Numbered from the stretch's first letter, positions 25,140 through 35,174 are shown. The stretch: 64,000 bases of DNA from JADCRZ01 sp965200945 (GCA_965200945.1 OZ241749.1:930001-994000), one strand, 5' to 3'. Numbers and translations are program-made. Notes: generated from the letters alone by a model not told the origin.

Positions 25140-27473
25140 GTGCAAACCCACAAGAAAGATTTACCAAAAAACGCAGACAATCAGCTCGGCCAGCTCTGGG
25201 CGCGCTATGTGCCTTACTGGCCTGTCTTCCTGTTGCTGACCCTCGTTGGCATCGGCGGGGCCTGGGTTTACCTGCAGTGCAAGCTGCCGGTATATGAATC
25301 CACCGCCTCGCTGCTGATCAAAGACGAAAAGAAAGGCATGGAAGATTCCAAGGTCACCGAAAGCATGGATATCCTGTCGGGCAAGAAGATCCTTGAAAAT
25401 GAGATAGAAGTGCTGAGATCCCGGGCACTGCTCGGCCAGGTCGTGAAAGAACTGAAGCTGTACGCCCCTGTGTACGGGAAGGGCAAATGGCATGATCAAC
25501 CCCTGTATGACAATTCACCGATCGGCATCGAGGCACAGAATGAAGAAGCCATCACTGAAAGCAAACAGATCTTTTTTACGATTAACAGGCAAGCTCAAAC
25601 GATCGGTGTACAGGGACACAATTATCCCCTGAACACCTGGACCTCCACGCCGTGGGGTACCCTCCGGTTCAGTGCAAAAAATACGGCGTATGAAAGCAAG
25701 GCGCCGCTCTTTTTCAACCTCGTCGATCCGAAGCGGGTCATTCTCTCCCTTACCCGCAACCTGACCGTAAGCTCCACAAACAAACTGGCCAGCATAATTA
25801 CCCTGGCCCTGAAAGACGAAATGCCCCGCCGCTCGGAAGACATCCTGAACTCACTGATGGCAGCGTACGATAAAGCTTCCCTGAACGACAAGAACTCCCT
25901 TGCAGAGAACACCCTCTCTTTTCTGGACGAGCGCCTCAAATCAGTGTCAGGTGACCTGACGGACATCGAAAAAAAGTTGCAGCAGTACAAGTCGAACAGG
26001 GGAGCGGTCGATCTTACTTCGCAGAGCAAACTCTTTCTGCAGAACGTAAGCGACAACGACCAGAAGCTGTCTGAGGTCAATATGAAGCTGTCCGTCATGA
26101 ACCAGGTGGAACAGTACATCGCCGTAAACGACAACCGCGGAAACCTGGTCCCTTCCACTTTTGGCATCGATGATCCGCTGCTTACCAACCTGCTTAAAAA
26201 ACTGTACGATACCGAGCTCGACTACGAAAAGCTTAAACAGACCACGGGAGAAAATAACCCCCAGCTGATGTCCCTGCGCAGCCAGATCGATAAGATGAAA
26301 CCCAGCATCCTGGAGAACGTACAGGCTCAGAAAGAATCCCTCGAAGCCAGCAAACGCAATCTTTTTGCTACCAACAGTTCCTACTCCGGCATTCTGCAGA
26401 ACCTGCCGCAACAGGAGCGCGACATTGTCGAAATCAGCCGTGAACAAAATATCAAGAGCGCCATCTACAGCCTCCTGCTCCAGAAGAGAGAAGAAACAGC
26501 GCTCTCTCATTCCTCCATCGTCTCCAACAGCCGCGTGATCGACAAGGCGGAATCTTCGCTCGATCCGGTAGGCATCGGTAAAAAACTGGTGTACGGGATC
26601 GCCGTGCTGCTGGCGCTGGGCATCGGCGTGGCTTTTATCACGCTGTCTGAACTGTTCAGCCGCACCGTTCTTTACCGCAGGGAGATCGAAGAAACCACTT
26701 CGTTTCCGGTGATAGGGGAGATCGTATACGAAAATTCAAACAACCCGATCGTGATAGAAAAGGGTAAGCCTACTTTCATAGCAGAGCAATTCCGGATGCT
26801 GCGCTCATCGCTCTCCTACCTGGGCATAGGCTCCGGAAGCAAGAAGATACTGGTCACCTCCACGATCTCGGGAGAAGGAAAAAGTTTTGTGGCAGCCAAC
26901 CTGGCGCTCAGTCTGGCCATGGCCGGCAAAAAGGTTGTGCTCATCGAATTCGACCTGAGTAACCCTTCCCTGGCCGACAAGTTCGGAATGCAAGAAGAAA
27001 GAGGTGTGTCTGACGTACTGAACGGCGAAGCGCAGCTGAAAGATGTGATCAGGAAAACGCATGAAAACGCCAACCTTTCCGTGATTTCCGCCGGCAACCT
27101 GCCTGCAGATCCATCCGACCTCATCTTCGGCGACCGCCCGGCAGCTCTCATGGCGGCGCTGGAAAAGCAGTTCGATTATGTGATTGTAGACACTGCCCCG
27201 GTCGGACTGCTTTCCGACGGCTACGTACTGTCGAAGCTGTGTGATGCGACCCTGTATATCGTTCGCCACCGCAACACCCCCCGCATCATGCTGGAACGGC
27301 TGGGTGAGAACAACCGCATCAACGAATTAAAGAACCTGGGCATTGTATTCAACGGGGTACGGGCCAGGGGCTTTGGCAGGAACACGTATGGCTATGGCTA
27401 TGGATACGGATACATCTATGGCAGGAAGGAAGACCGCCGGATAAACAGGCGTACCTACAGCAAGGTTTCCTGA
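25140..27473 (+). CDS. wzc: Wzc-like polysaccharide co-polymerase with BY-kinase domain, copy 2
   Basis: 777 residues, the same architecture as copy 1 and co-linear with it up to residue 570: membrane segment about 20-45, Wzz-type domain with a coiled coil, second membrane segment near 480-500, then tyrosine kinase. Motifs: TSTISGEGKS (573-582), VLIEFD (600-605, where the first aspartate of Walker A' is glutamate), YVIVDTAP (680-687). The tail is longer than in copy 1: alternating YGYGYGYGYIYG followed by a basic end with one more tyrosine (RINRRTYSKVS). It starts at GTG 25140. It heads cluster 2 and should control its chain length and export. Confidence 0.93.
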   Translation: MQTHKKDLPKNADNQLGQLWARYVPYWPVFLLLTLVGIGGAWVYLQCKLPVYESTASLLIKDEKKGMEDSKVTESMDILSGKKILENEIEVLRSRALLGQVVKELKLYAPVYGKGKWHDQPLYDNSPIGIEAQNEEAITESKQIFFTINRQAQTIGVQGHNYPLNTWTSTPWGTLRFSAKNTAYESKAPLFFNLVDPKRVILSLTRNLTVSSTNKLASIITLALKDEMPRRSEDILNSLMAAYDKASLNDKNSLAENTLSFLDERLKSVSGDLTDIEKKLQQYKSNRGAVDLTSQSKLFLQNVSDNDQKLSEVNMKLSVMNQVEQYIAVNDNRGNLVPSTFGIDDPLLTNLLKKLYDTELDYEKLKQTTGENNPQLMSLRSQIDKMKPSILENVQAQKESLEASKRNLFATNSSYSGILQNLPQQERDIVEISREQNIKSAIYSLLLQKREETALSHSSIVSNSRVIDKAESSLDPVGIGKKLVYGIAVLLALGIGVAFITLSELFSRTVLYRREIEETTSFPVIGEIVYENSNNPIVIEKGKPTFIAEQFRMLRSSLSYLGIGSGSKKILVTSTISGEGKSFVAANLALSLAMAGKKVVLIEFDLSNPSLADKFGMQEERGVSDVLNGEAQLKDVIRKTHENANLSVISAGNLPADPSDLIFGDRPAALMAALEKQFDYVIVDTAPVGLLSDGYVLSKLCDATLYIVRHRNTPRIMLERLGENNRINELKNLGIVFNGVRARGFGRNTYGYGYGYGYIYGRKEDRRINRRTYSKVS

Positions 27474-27521
27474 TGGAGGCCTGGCCGCCAACGATTTTTC
27501 AAACTACACGTAACTACAAAG

Positions 27522-28862
27522 TTGAACCCCTTGAGCTCAGTCAAATCAAAGAACCAGTTAACCCGGAACGTCTTCTCGCTGACGCTTGTTCAGCTGGCCA
27601 CCTATGTGCTGCCGTTGATCTCCGTACCGGTTATCTCCCGCATCATCGGACCGGGTAGATATGGGGTCATCAATTTCGCCGCTGCGTTCGTGGTCTATTT
27701 CAATCTGCTCATTTCCTACAGCTTCGACTTTACCGCCACACGCAAAGTGGCCGGCGATCCTGATAACATAGAAAACAGGAACCGGGTGTTCAGCGAAGTA
27801 TTTTATACACAGTGCCTTCTGTTCGCGGCAGCGACCCTTGTCTTTATCGTACTGCTGTTCACGGTACCACAGCTGAAGGCAGACAGGCTCCTGTTTATTT
27901 TCTCCTACCTGGTTTGTGTGTCTGCCCTGTTCACCCAGAACTGGATTTTCCAGGCCATGCAGGATCTTTCGAAAGTGGCCGTCTTCAACATCATCAGCCG
28001 CCTGTTGTTCACTGCTTCCATCCTGCTGCTTGTGCGCAGGGGAGAAGATTACATCTGGCAACCCTTTCTGATCGGTGTTACGCAAACAGTGGTGGCAGTA
28101 TGGTCTTTCATATGGGCCTTCCATACCTACAAACTGAAACTCATAAAAATCCCGTGGAAGGAATGTCTGCAGGTCCTGATCGATGAAAGGATCGTTTTCT
28201 TCTCGCTCATATTCGTGAACCTGTATTCAAGCACCACCACGGTGATCCTTGGACTGTACCAGAACACGGAACAGGTGGGCTATTACACGGCGGCGCAAAG
28301 GCTGATCATCATTGCCCAGTCGGTGCTGGCGATGCCGCTTGCGCAGGCATTTTATCCTTACGTAGGCAGGGCTTTCGGTGAAAGCCGGGAGAAAGGGCTC
28401 CAGGTTGTGCAGAAACTCATTCCGCTTATCGTGGCTTTCCTGGGACTGGCTTCCATCCTCATGTTTGTTCTTGGCCCCCTGGTTATCCGGCTGTTCTACG
28501 GTAACAAATTCGAGGGTGCTATTCCCGCTTTCCAGGTGCTGGCAATCGTGCCCCTGTTTTTCTCCCTCAACAATGTATTGGGGATCCAGATCATGATGAA
28601 CCTGAAAATGGATAAGCAGTTCTTCCGCATCACTGCCTATGCCGGCATCCTCAGTGTGGGGTTGAACCTGCTGATGGTGAAACAATGGGGATATATGGCT
28701 ACCACCGTCAACTGGCTGGTTACCGAGGTCTTCATTTTTATCCTGATGAACTGGTTCCTTTCGCGCGAAGGGCTCAACCCGATCAACATGCGGTTTTTCA
28801 CAACCGCTGCCCTGGGCCAATACCTGCAACCCCTGAAACAGAAGTTCCTGCGTACAAGATGA
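27522..28862 (+). CDS. wzx: Polysaccharide flippase, Wzx-like (cluster 2)
   Basis: 446 residues, polytopic, about 12-14 membrane segments. The N-terminal motif NVFSLTLVQLATYVLPLISV followed by PVISRIIGPGRYGVINFAAA is the standard Wzx signature. It is expected to flip the cluster 2 lipid-linked repeat unit. The start is TTG 27522 (TTG 27531 possible); no ATG is available at the N-terminus, as in the flippase at 10264. Its TGA overlaps the ATG of the polymerase gene (ATGA), so the two are translationally coupled. Confidence 0.92.
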   Translation: MNPLSSVKSKNQLTRNVFSLTLVQLATYVLPLISVPVISRIIGPGRYGVINFAAAFVVYFNLLISYSFDFTATRKVAGDPDNIENRNRVFSEVFYTQCLLFAAATLVFIVLLFTVPQLKADRLLFIFSYLVCVSALFTQNWIFQAMQDLSKVAVFNIISRLLFTASILLLVRRGEDYIWQPFLIGVTQTVVAVWSFIWAFHTYKLKLIKIPWKECLQVLIDERIVFFSLIFVNLYSSTTTVILGLYQNTEQVGYYTAAQRLIIIAQSVLAMPLAQAFYPYVGRAFGESREKGLQVVQKLIPLIVAFLGLASILMFVLGPLVIRLFYGNKFEGAIPAFQVLAIVPLFFSLNNVLGIQIMMNLKMDKQFFRITAYAGILSVGLNLLMVKQWGYMATTVNWLVTEVFIFILMNWFLSREGLNPINMRFFTTAALGQYLQPLKQKFLRTR

Positions 28863-30106
28863 ATTACACGCGTATCAAGCAGAACCCAATGAACAAAAAG
28901 ACGATATACTTATTTTTCCTGGTGATCTTTTCACTGAAGTTTTTCGATGCCGTGATCGCGAACAACGGCATCCTGAAAAACCTCTGCTATGCGTTCATGC
29001 TGGGGGCGGTGGCCGTTTCCCTGCCCCACTTTCTGAAACGCCGGGGTGGCTTTGTACTGCCCGTGCAGCTCATCTCAGGGTCAATCCTGCTGTCCATATT
29101 TGTATCCGCCTATACCTGGGGGCAAGGCCTCGAGTACAGCACCACCACGCTGCCGTACCTGGTATGGTTTACGTTCTTTTACCTGCAGAAAGCAGATTTC
29201 AGGATCAAAACGATCGAAAACATCGTGCTGTTCTATGGCGTGGTGTATATGATCCTGTTCCTTTTCCAGTTCACGCATACTTCGGTCGTCTATTTCGGGA
29301 TGCACGAAGAGTTCAAGGAAGACCGCGGCATCGTACGGGTAAATTTTCCGGGAGGCGGGGTTTTCTTCCTGGCCTGCTTCATAGCCCTTAACAAGATCAC
29401 CAGCCAGGCAAAGCATCGCTTTTTGTGGGGCTCGTACGCCACAGCCGGTGTGGTCATCATCGTGCTGCAGGTGACCCGGCAGGCCATCATGGCCCTGTTC
29501 CTGATCTACCTGATCCATTTCCTCAGAAACGTGCGGCTGTCGTACAAGGTGATGATCATCGGTGTTTTTGCGGTAGCGGCGCTCATATTCGTGAACTCCG
29601 GTACGGCGATCAGCAAGGGACTGGCCGAGCAGCAAAAGGAAGATGCAGCGGCGGGCGGAGATTATGTGCGGATCCTGGAAGCAGAATTCTTTCTGACCCG
29701 GTTTACACCCAATACGGTCAGCAAGGTGTTGGGAAATGGCATGTACAACCTGAACTCGGCCTATGGCAAAGTGATCTCTGCGATCGAGGAAGAGTACTGG
29801 TATTTTCTGACCGATGTGGGAGTGGTGGAGGTGTACGTTATGTATGGGGTACTGGCCATACTCGGGTACCTCCTGATTTTCATAAAGAGTTTCCGCATGC
29901 CGCTGCCCAAAGAATATCATTACCTGAAGTATTATCTGTGGATGCTTATCATCACCTGCCTGACATCTGATTTTATGATCTCATACTATTTTCTGATCAC
30001 CACTGTGCTGGTCTTATACTGTTACCAGAAAGTGTGGGAGAACGGACAGGAAGAAGCAGAGGGTGAAGAGGTGACGGAGCCTGCATTCGGAGCCTTAAGC
30101 GTGTAG
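28859..30106 (+). CDS. wzy: Wzy-type polysaccharide polymerase (cluster 2)
   Basis: About 415 residues from ATG 28859, which overlaps the flippase stop by four bases. The frame is open further upstream but only as a shadow of the flippase gene. It has ten or more membrane segments and a large loop containing NFPGGGVFFLACFIALNKI and TRQAIMALFLIYLIHFLR, typical of O-antigen polymerase-like proteins. The C-terminus is acidic. Predicted role: periplasmic polymerisation of the repeat unit, paired with the flippase and Wzc just upstream. Confidence 0.85.
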   Translation: MNYTRIKQNPMNKKTIYLFFLVIFSLKFFDAVIANNGILKNLCYAFMLGAVAVSLPHFLKRRGGFVLPVQLISGSILLSIFVSAYTWGQGLEYSTTTLPYLVWFTFFYLQKADFRIKTIENIVLFYGVVYMILFLFQFTHTSVVYFGMHEEFKEDRGIVRVNFPGGGVFFLACFIALNKITSQAKHRFLWGSYATAGVVIIVLQVTRQAIMALFLIYLIHFLRNVRLSYKVMIIGVFAVAALIFVNSGTAISKGLAEQQKEDAAAGGDYVRILEAEFFLTRFTPNTVSKVLGNGMYNLNSAYGKVISAIEEEYWYFLTDVGVVEVYVMYGVLAILGYLLIFIKSFRMPLPKEYHYLKYYLWMLIITCLTSDFMISYYFLITTVLVLYCYQKVWENGQEEAEGEEVTEPAFGALSV

Positions 30107-30145
30107 CGAAGTAGCACATTATAAAAAGAGACAGTTACCAGAACC

Positions 30146-31102
30146 ATGACAAAAGAACTTGCGATAGTGATCCCGGCCTACAAAGCCGACTTCTTTGACC
30201 AAACGCTGGCATCGATCGCCCGTCAGACCTGTAAAGATTTTACGCTTTACATCGGCGACGACAACAGCCCGTCTGACCTGTACCGGATCGTACAGCAGTA
30301 CGAGGGACAACTGGATATCGTTTTCAGACGGTTTGATATGAATCTGGGGGGTGCAGACCTGGTGTCGCACTGGAACCGCTGCCTCGACATGACCGGTGAC
30401 GAGAAATGGATGTGGCTGTTTTCCGATGATGACCTGATGGAGCCCGGATGCGTAGAATCCTTTTACAACTTTACGAGTAAGCATCGGGATGAAGAGCTGC
30501 TTCATTTCAACGTGGATGTGATCAACGGTGCAAACGAAAGCATACTCGATCCGCAACCGTTTCCCGAGTTCCTGAACACCGCCGATTTCTTCTCCCGCCG
30601 CATCAGGGTGGAGATCCACAGTTACGCAGTGGAATATATCTTCCGGAAGGACCTGTACCTGAAGGCCGGAAAATTCGAGTACATGGACCTTGCCTGGTCG
30701 GCCGATGATGCTACCTGGATCAAGTTTTCACGTTCGAAAGGCATCAAAACGATTCCCGGCACCAGGGTGAAATGGCGGTACAGCAACGCAAACATCTCGT
30801 CCATCGTAGGCAACAGCGACATCGTGCTGAGGAAACTCAATGCAAGCGTCGCCTACCTCACATGGGTCGCCCAGTATTTCCGGGAACACCAGGTAACAGA
30901 TGGCACGACAGATTTCCAGAAATTCAAAGCCCTCTTCCTGACGCTCATCAAGAACTCTTCCCTCTCACCTGCGGAAAAATACAAGGTGACGCTGGCGTAC
31001 CTCGACAAGCTGGGATACAGCAAGCTGAAGCCGCTGTCGCTCTGCTATCTTTTTATGACGCTGGTGAAAATGAAACTGTTCAACAGAAACCTGGCTTACT
31101 GA
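30146..31102 (+). CDS. Glycosyltransferase family 2
   Basis: 318 residues, GT-A fold. It shows LAIVIPAYKADFFDQTLASI at the N-terminus, the motif LYIGDDNSPSD, the NLGG step (NLGGADLVSHWNRCL) and the acidic DXD-type motif WLFSDDDLMEP, all standard for GT2. Probably adds one sugar of the cluster 2 repeat unit. It lies 39 bases after the polymerase gene and 33 bases before an acyltransferase, so it is part of the same operon. Confidence 0.9.
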   Translation: MTKELAIVIPAYKADFFDQTLASIARQTCKDFTLYIGDDNSPSDLYRIVQQYEGQLDIVFRRFDMNLGGADLVSHWNRCLDMTGDEKWMWLFSDDDLMEPGCVESFYNFTSKHRDEELLHFNVDVINGANESILDPQPFPEFLNTADFFSRRIRVEIHSYAVEYIFRKDLYLKAGKFEYMDLAWSADDATWIKFSRSKGIKTIPGTRVKWRYSNANISSIVGNSDIVLRKLNASVAYLTWVAQYFREHQVTDGTTDFQKFKALFLTLIKNSSLSPAEKYKVTLAYLDKLGYSKLKPLSLCYLFMTLVKMKLFNRNLAY

Positions 31103-31135
31103 TGTGCGCAAAGCAACCAACAAAAGAAACCCGTT

Positions 31136-31711
31136 ATGATCAAGAATAAAACCGATCTCACCGCCTACCTGGCTGCCGACGAGCAGGCCCTGGGAAGTTA
31201 CAGGGGTGGCCTGCTAAGGCGCATCTTTTTCTCGGAGTCGTTATACCTGCATGCTTTTCTCAGGGCCCTCCGCAAGGTTGAATACCTGACCAACACGAAA
31301 AGAAATGTATGGGATAACATCCGCTATGCAATTGCCTTCTACCGGTACCGGAAACTGGGTCTCAAGCTGCACTTGTCCATTCCCGTGAATGTACTCGGCC
31401 CCGGGGCGAAGATCTATCATACCGGCTTTATTGTGCTGAACCCGCATGCCCGCATCGGTGCGAACTGCACCCTGCAGCCGGGCGTGGTGGTCGGACAGAA
31501 AGATACGCCGGAAAATGTTCCTACGATCGGTAACAACGTATACCTGGGTCCGGGTGCACAGGTGATCGGCCGGGTGCGGGTGGGCGACAATGCGGTGATC
31601 GCACCGAATTCGGTTGTGATCAGGGACGTGCCTGCCGATTGCGTGGTGTCGGGCGTACCAGCGAAGATCATTAAAGCGAACGGGGTCAGGCAACCGGTGT
31701 TATGGCCGTAA
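31136..31711 (+). CDS. Hexapeptide (LbH) acyltransferase, serine-acetyltransferase-like
   Basis: 191 residues. An N-terminal helical part is followed by hexapeptide repeats from about residue 90: GPGAKIYHTGFIVLNPHARI, GANCTLQPGVVVG, VPTIGNNVYLGPGAQVIG, IAPNSVVIRDVPADCVVSG ending VPAKII. This is the CysE-like pattern used by many polysaccharide O- or N-acetyltransferases. As it sits in a glycan cluster, sugar acetylation is more likely than cysteine synthesis (inference). Confidence 0.87.
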   Translation: MIKNKTDLTAYLAADEQALGSYRGGLLRRIFFSESLYLHAFLRALRKVEYLTNTKRNVWDNIRYAIAFYRYRKLGLKLHLSIPVNVLGPGAKIYHTGFIVLNPHARIGANCTLQPGVVVGQKDTPENVPTIGNNVYLGPGAQVIGRVRVGDNAVIAPNSVVIRDVPADCVVSGVPAKIIKANGVRQPVLWP

Positions 31712-31769
31712 CTCGTTTAAATCCATCAGCCCTTTAACACAAGAATTTTCAGCTCAACCTATCTCTGTT

Positions 31770-32927
31770 ATGACTGCCTTATTTTATACCGCCACCTGTT
31801 TCCTGGATGTTTCCCTGGATGTGATCAATGTGCTCAAATCGGGCGTGGACCTGCATGTGCTGATCGAGATCCATCCCGGTGTGAAAAAATTCAACATCAT
31901 CGATGTGGAGCAGCTGCCGCACGGAAAGGTTCTTGTTCACCCGGCCGACCTGCTGACGCCGGAGCAGTACACTCACTTCAAGCCTTATTTCGACGGACTG
32001 AAAAGCGTTCACTTCGTGGTGCATTCCCGCAAGAGCGTTTCCACCTTTTTCAGGGCAGCCCTTGAGATCACCCGGTTCACGCGACGCATAAAGCCGGATG
32101 TCCTTCATCTGGAAGCCATGCTGCTGCGTTCGGTCAGTCTGCTGCCGTCCGTTCTGTTCTCCCGGAAGCTGGTGGTCAGTATCCATGACCCTTTGCCGCA
32201 CTCCGGTGAAAAAAACAGGGCAGAAGGATGGCTTCGGTCACTCTATCTGAAGTTGCCGGTCGCCAAATCTTACTTGTTCTATTCCCAGTTCGCGAAAGGC
32301 CAGTTTGAAAAACACTTCATAAAAGCAAAGAGCCCGAAAGGGGTCATTCAGATGAAACCTTATACCTATTTCAACAGGCTGGCAAGCGCTGAACGGCCGG
32401 AGGGCAAACACATCCTGTTCTTTGGCCGGCTTTCCAGATACAAAGGGATCGATGTGCTGATGCAGGCGATGCCCGATGTGTTTGCGGAATTTCCCGGCGA
32501 GACCCTGGTGATCGCCGGCCGCAGCATGGCCGGGTTCGAGATGACGCAGGAAGTGGTGCAGGCCTATGGCAGTAACATCCGCTTGCTGAACCGCTATATT
32601 TCAAATGACGAGCTGGTGCAGCTGATCCTCGATGCAAAGTTCATTGTTTGTCCTTATTTGGATGCCACGCAGAGCGGTGTGCTTATGACGGCGTTTGCCC
32701 TGAACACCCCTGTGATCGCAACCAACGTCGGCGCTTTTCCTGAATATATCAAGGAAGGTGAAACGGGCTTGCTTACTACGGTGGGTAATCCTGTACAGCT
32801 GGCTCAGACCATAAAAAAAGCATTGCAGGGTGATGCTTACAAACGGATGAAAAATCGCATCGTCGCTATGAACAGCCGCAACCAATGGTTCGATAACAAA
32901 GAGGTGCTGCTCGCATCATATGCATAG
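31770..32927 (+). CDS. Glycosyltransferase family 4
   Basis: 385 residues, GT-B fold. The donor domain shows ILFFGRLSRYKGIDVLMQAM, VIAGRSM, and the nucleotide-sugar site region VCPYLDATQSGVLMTAFALN followed by TPVIATNVGAFPEYIKEG and ETGLL. The first glutamate of the usual EX7E is replaced (DATQSGVLMTAFA), as in several GT4 subgroups. Cytoplasmic transfer of a sugar to the lipid-linked intermediate is expected. Confidence 0.87.
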   Translation: MTALFYTATCFLDVSLDVINVLKSGVDLHVLIEIHPGVKKFNIIDVEQLPHGKVLVHPADLLTPEQYTHFKPYFDGLKSVHFVVHSRKSVSTFFRAALEITRFTRRIKPDVLHLEAMLLRSVSLLPSVLFSRKLVVSIHDPLPHSGEKNRAEGWLRSLYLKLPVAKSYLFYSQFAKGQFEKHFIKAKSPKGVIQMKPYTYFNRLASAERPEGKHILFFGRLSRYKGIDVLMQAMPDVFAEFPGETLVIAGRSMAGFEMTQEVVQAYGSNIRLLNRYISNDELVQLILDAKFIVCPYLDATQSGVLMTAFALNTPVIATNVGAFPEYIKEGETGLLTTVGNPVQLAQTIKKALQGDAYKRMKNRIVAMNSRNQWFDNKEVLLASYA

Positions 32928-33001
32928 CAGCACCGGTTTGCGTTCACCATCCTATTGAAAGCCTGAATAAATAATTCCCCAACCCAGAAACAGAACAGGC
33001 A

Positions 33002-34069
33002 GTGAAAATCTTATTAATCGGACCCAGCAGAGAAAGAACCAAAGGAGGCATGGCAACCGTCATTCAGAGTGAACTTGACAGTGATCCCGGAAAGTACGGC
33101 TTTACTTTGGAGCACCTGGTAACGCATGTGGATGGCGGCAAAGCCGAGAAGCTGGTGTTTTTTCTCCGGGCCCTCGCAAGCCTGCTTGTTAAGAAAGGCA
33201 TCGCGATCGCCCATATACACGTGGCTTCCGGTCCCAGCTTTTACCGGAAAAGTCTTTTTGCGCTGATCTGCATGGTCAGGAAGATCCCGGTCATCATGCA
33301 TATCCACGGACATGAGTTCGACCAGTTTTTTTCCGGCTCTTCACCGGTGAAACAGACGTACATCAGAACCATTTTCAGGCACTGTAAAAAAGTGCTGGTT
33401 CTCTCGCAATACTGGCTGAATTATTTTTCTGACAACATCGTACGTAAAAACGTAGAGATCCTGAGGAACGGTGTTGATGCGGACCATTTCGGAAACCTGG
33501 CCGCTTCAACTGCAACCATCACAAAGTTCCTGTTCCTTGGCAGGCTTGGGCAGAGAAAAGGCGTGTATGACCTGCTGGAAGCGATCCGCATCGTCGTACA
33601 GAAGTACAACCAGACATCCCTGCAGTTTTACCTGGCGGGTGATGGCGACGTAGAGGAAGTCGAGTCTCTCGTCCGGAAACACCAACTGGAAGACAACGTA
33701 TTCCTGCCCGGCTGGATCGATGACAGGTTAAAGGCAGAATATCTCAGATCGGTATATACCGTCATCCTTCCATCGTACAGTGAAGGGTTGCCCATGTCGC
33801 TGCTGGAAGCCATGGCGGCCGGCAAAGTGGTACTAAGCACGAAAGTAGGCGGGATACCCGAACTGGTAGACGATGGCCAAAACGGCTTCCTGGTGGCACC
33901 CGGCGATATACAGGCACTGGTACGGTCCATCCTGTTCATCAGCAACAACAAAGAAAAAATGCACCGGATCGGTGAGAACAACAAACGAAAGATCCGGCAG
34001 CACTACAATATCACCCATCTGAATAACCGGCTGTACAACATATACGGCCATTTGGCATCCTCTTCCTGA
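33002..34069 (+). CDS. Glycosyltransferase family 4
   Basis: 355 residues, GT-B fold. N-terminus KILLIGPSRERTKGGMATVI (glycine-rich acceptor loop). Donor domain: FLFLGRLGQRKGVYDLLEAI, FYLAGDGDVEEVE, and a full EX7E motif in YSEGLPMSLLEAMAAGKVVL followed by VGGIPELVDDGQNGFLV. Starts at GTG 33002. A 232-base gap without a recognisable feature separates it from the WecG-type gene. Confidence 0.9.
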   Translation: MKILLIGPSRERTKGGMATVIQSELDSDPGKYGFTLEHLVTHVDGGKAEKLVFFLRALASLLVKKGIAIAHIHVASGPSFYRKSLFALICMVRKIPVIMHIHGHEFDQFFSGSSPVKQTYIRTIFRHCKKVLVLSQYWLNYFSDNIVRKNVEILRNGVDADHFGNLAASTATITKFLFLGRLGQRKGVYDLLEAIRIVVQKYNQTSLQFYLAGDGDVEEVESLVRKHQLEDNVFLPGWIDDRLKAEYLRSVYTVILPSYSEGLPMSLLEAMAAGKVVLSTKVGGIPELVDDGQNGFLVAPGDIQALVRSILFISNNKEKMHRIGENNKRKIRQHYNITHLNNRLYNIYGHLASSS

Positions 34070-34301
34070 CAGTGCGCTGTTGTCCTGTTAACAGGCCATC
34101 TGTTCTCCCTCATTTTTACAATCCATCTTCCCTGATCACACGCATGCTTTCCAATCCTTCGTAAACCTCTTTTTTAACAACATACCAAGCTCCTAGTAAC
34201 CGCATCGTTCCGATACCGGCCTGCCATTGTATTGTCCGGCCGGTAAAAGATCAACCCCGTTTTACTCATCCATTTTCATCACCATCTGATCGGAGTACCG
34301 T

Positions 34302-35174
34302 ATGAACAGCAATCACATTTTAGGAGTTAGATTTGATGATTTTCTGAACAAACAGATCTTTCTGGATCGTCTCCTGGCCGAATTCAAACAGGCGAAGGCG
34401 ACCGGAAAATCGAAGCTCGTCGCGCACCTGAACGTGCACTGTCTGAATCTGGCTGCAACCAATCATCAGTACAACCGGTTGCTCAACCAGGCCGACATCC
34501 TTTTCTTCGACTCTGTTGGTCTCCGGCTTGTGGCCAACCTGCTGTTAAAGCGCAAGGTCGAATTTGCATCCACGCCGCCCGAGTGGATGCATGTGTTCTT
34601 CGGCATGGTGCCCGCAGGAACGAAAGTTTTTTTCGTAGGGGACGAGCCTGAAGTGATCAGGGCATATCATGACATGTTTTCCGCGCAGTTCCCGCAACTG
34701 GAGGCAACCGGTTATCATCATGGCTTTTTTCTGCGTAAACCCGAAACAGAGGAAAAACTGCTTGAGCAGCTGGAAAGAGTCCGGCCGGATATCGTGCTGG
34801 TAGGCATGGGTATGCCCATCCAGGAAATGTGGATCGAACGGATAAAAAGCAGGGTCAATGCTCCGCTTTTTATTCCGGTAGGCGCCTATTTTCAAAGAAT
34901 GACCGGCAAGCAGAAAAGGCCGCCGGCGTTTATCTGCCGGCTGGGACTTGAATGGCTGCACCGCCTGATTACCAATCCAAAAACTATGTTCAGCCGGTAC
35001 GTGATCGGTAATCCCTTGTTCTTATACCGTGCATTGAGGCACGAGCTGATACAGCGAGCCGGGTACGGACAGAAAGCGTTGCCTGATGTTGCCGAACCGC
35101 AATCTGAACGCATGAGCACCGGCTACACCAGGATCATTCAAACCCGATCATCCGATGCCAAAAAGGCCGTGTAA
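34302..35174 (+). CDS. WecG/TagA/CpsF family glycosyltransferase (GT26), second copy
   Basis: 290 residues. GT26 motifs seen: HLNVHCLNLAATNHQYNRLL with DSVGLRLVANLLL (DxxG in place of DGxG/PDGxP), VFFVGDEPEVI, VLVGMGMPIQEMWIERI and the C-terminal LGLEWLHRLITNPKTMFSRY. The family transfers a sugar to a polyprenyl-diphosphate-linked acceptor at the membrane. It is diverged from the copy at 1488 in the substrate loop (MPIQEMW against CPRQEKW), so a different acceptor or donor is possible. An unusual C-terminal extension of about 40 residues follows the core. Confidence 0.87.
   Translation: MNSNHILGVRFDDFLNKQIFLDRLLAEFKQAKATGKSKLVAHLNVHCLNLAATNHQYNRLLNQADILFFDSVGLRLVANLLLKRKVEFASTPPEWMHVFFGMVPAGTKVFFVGDEPEVIRAYHDMFSAQFPQLEATGYHHGFFLRKPETEEKLLEQLERVRPDIVLVGMGMPIQEMWIERIKSRVNAPLFIPVGAYFQRMTGKQKRPPAFICRLGLEWLHRLITNPKTMFSRYVIGNPLFLYRALRHELIQRAGYGQKALPDVAEPQSERMSTGYTRIIQTRSSDAKKAV

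Noticed and set aside
27387..27423. Short tandem DNA repeat (TATGGCTATGG and similar)
   Set aside because: It encodes the alternating Tyr-Gly tail of the BY-kinase and is explained by protein function.
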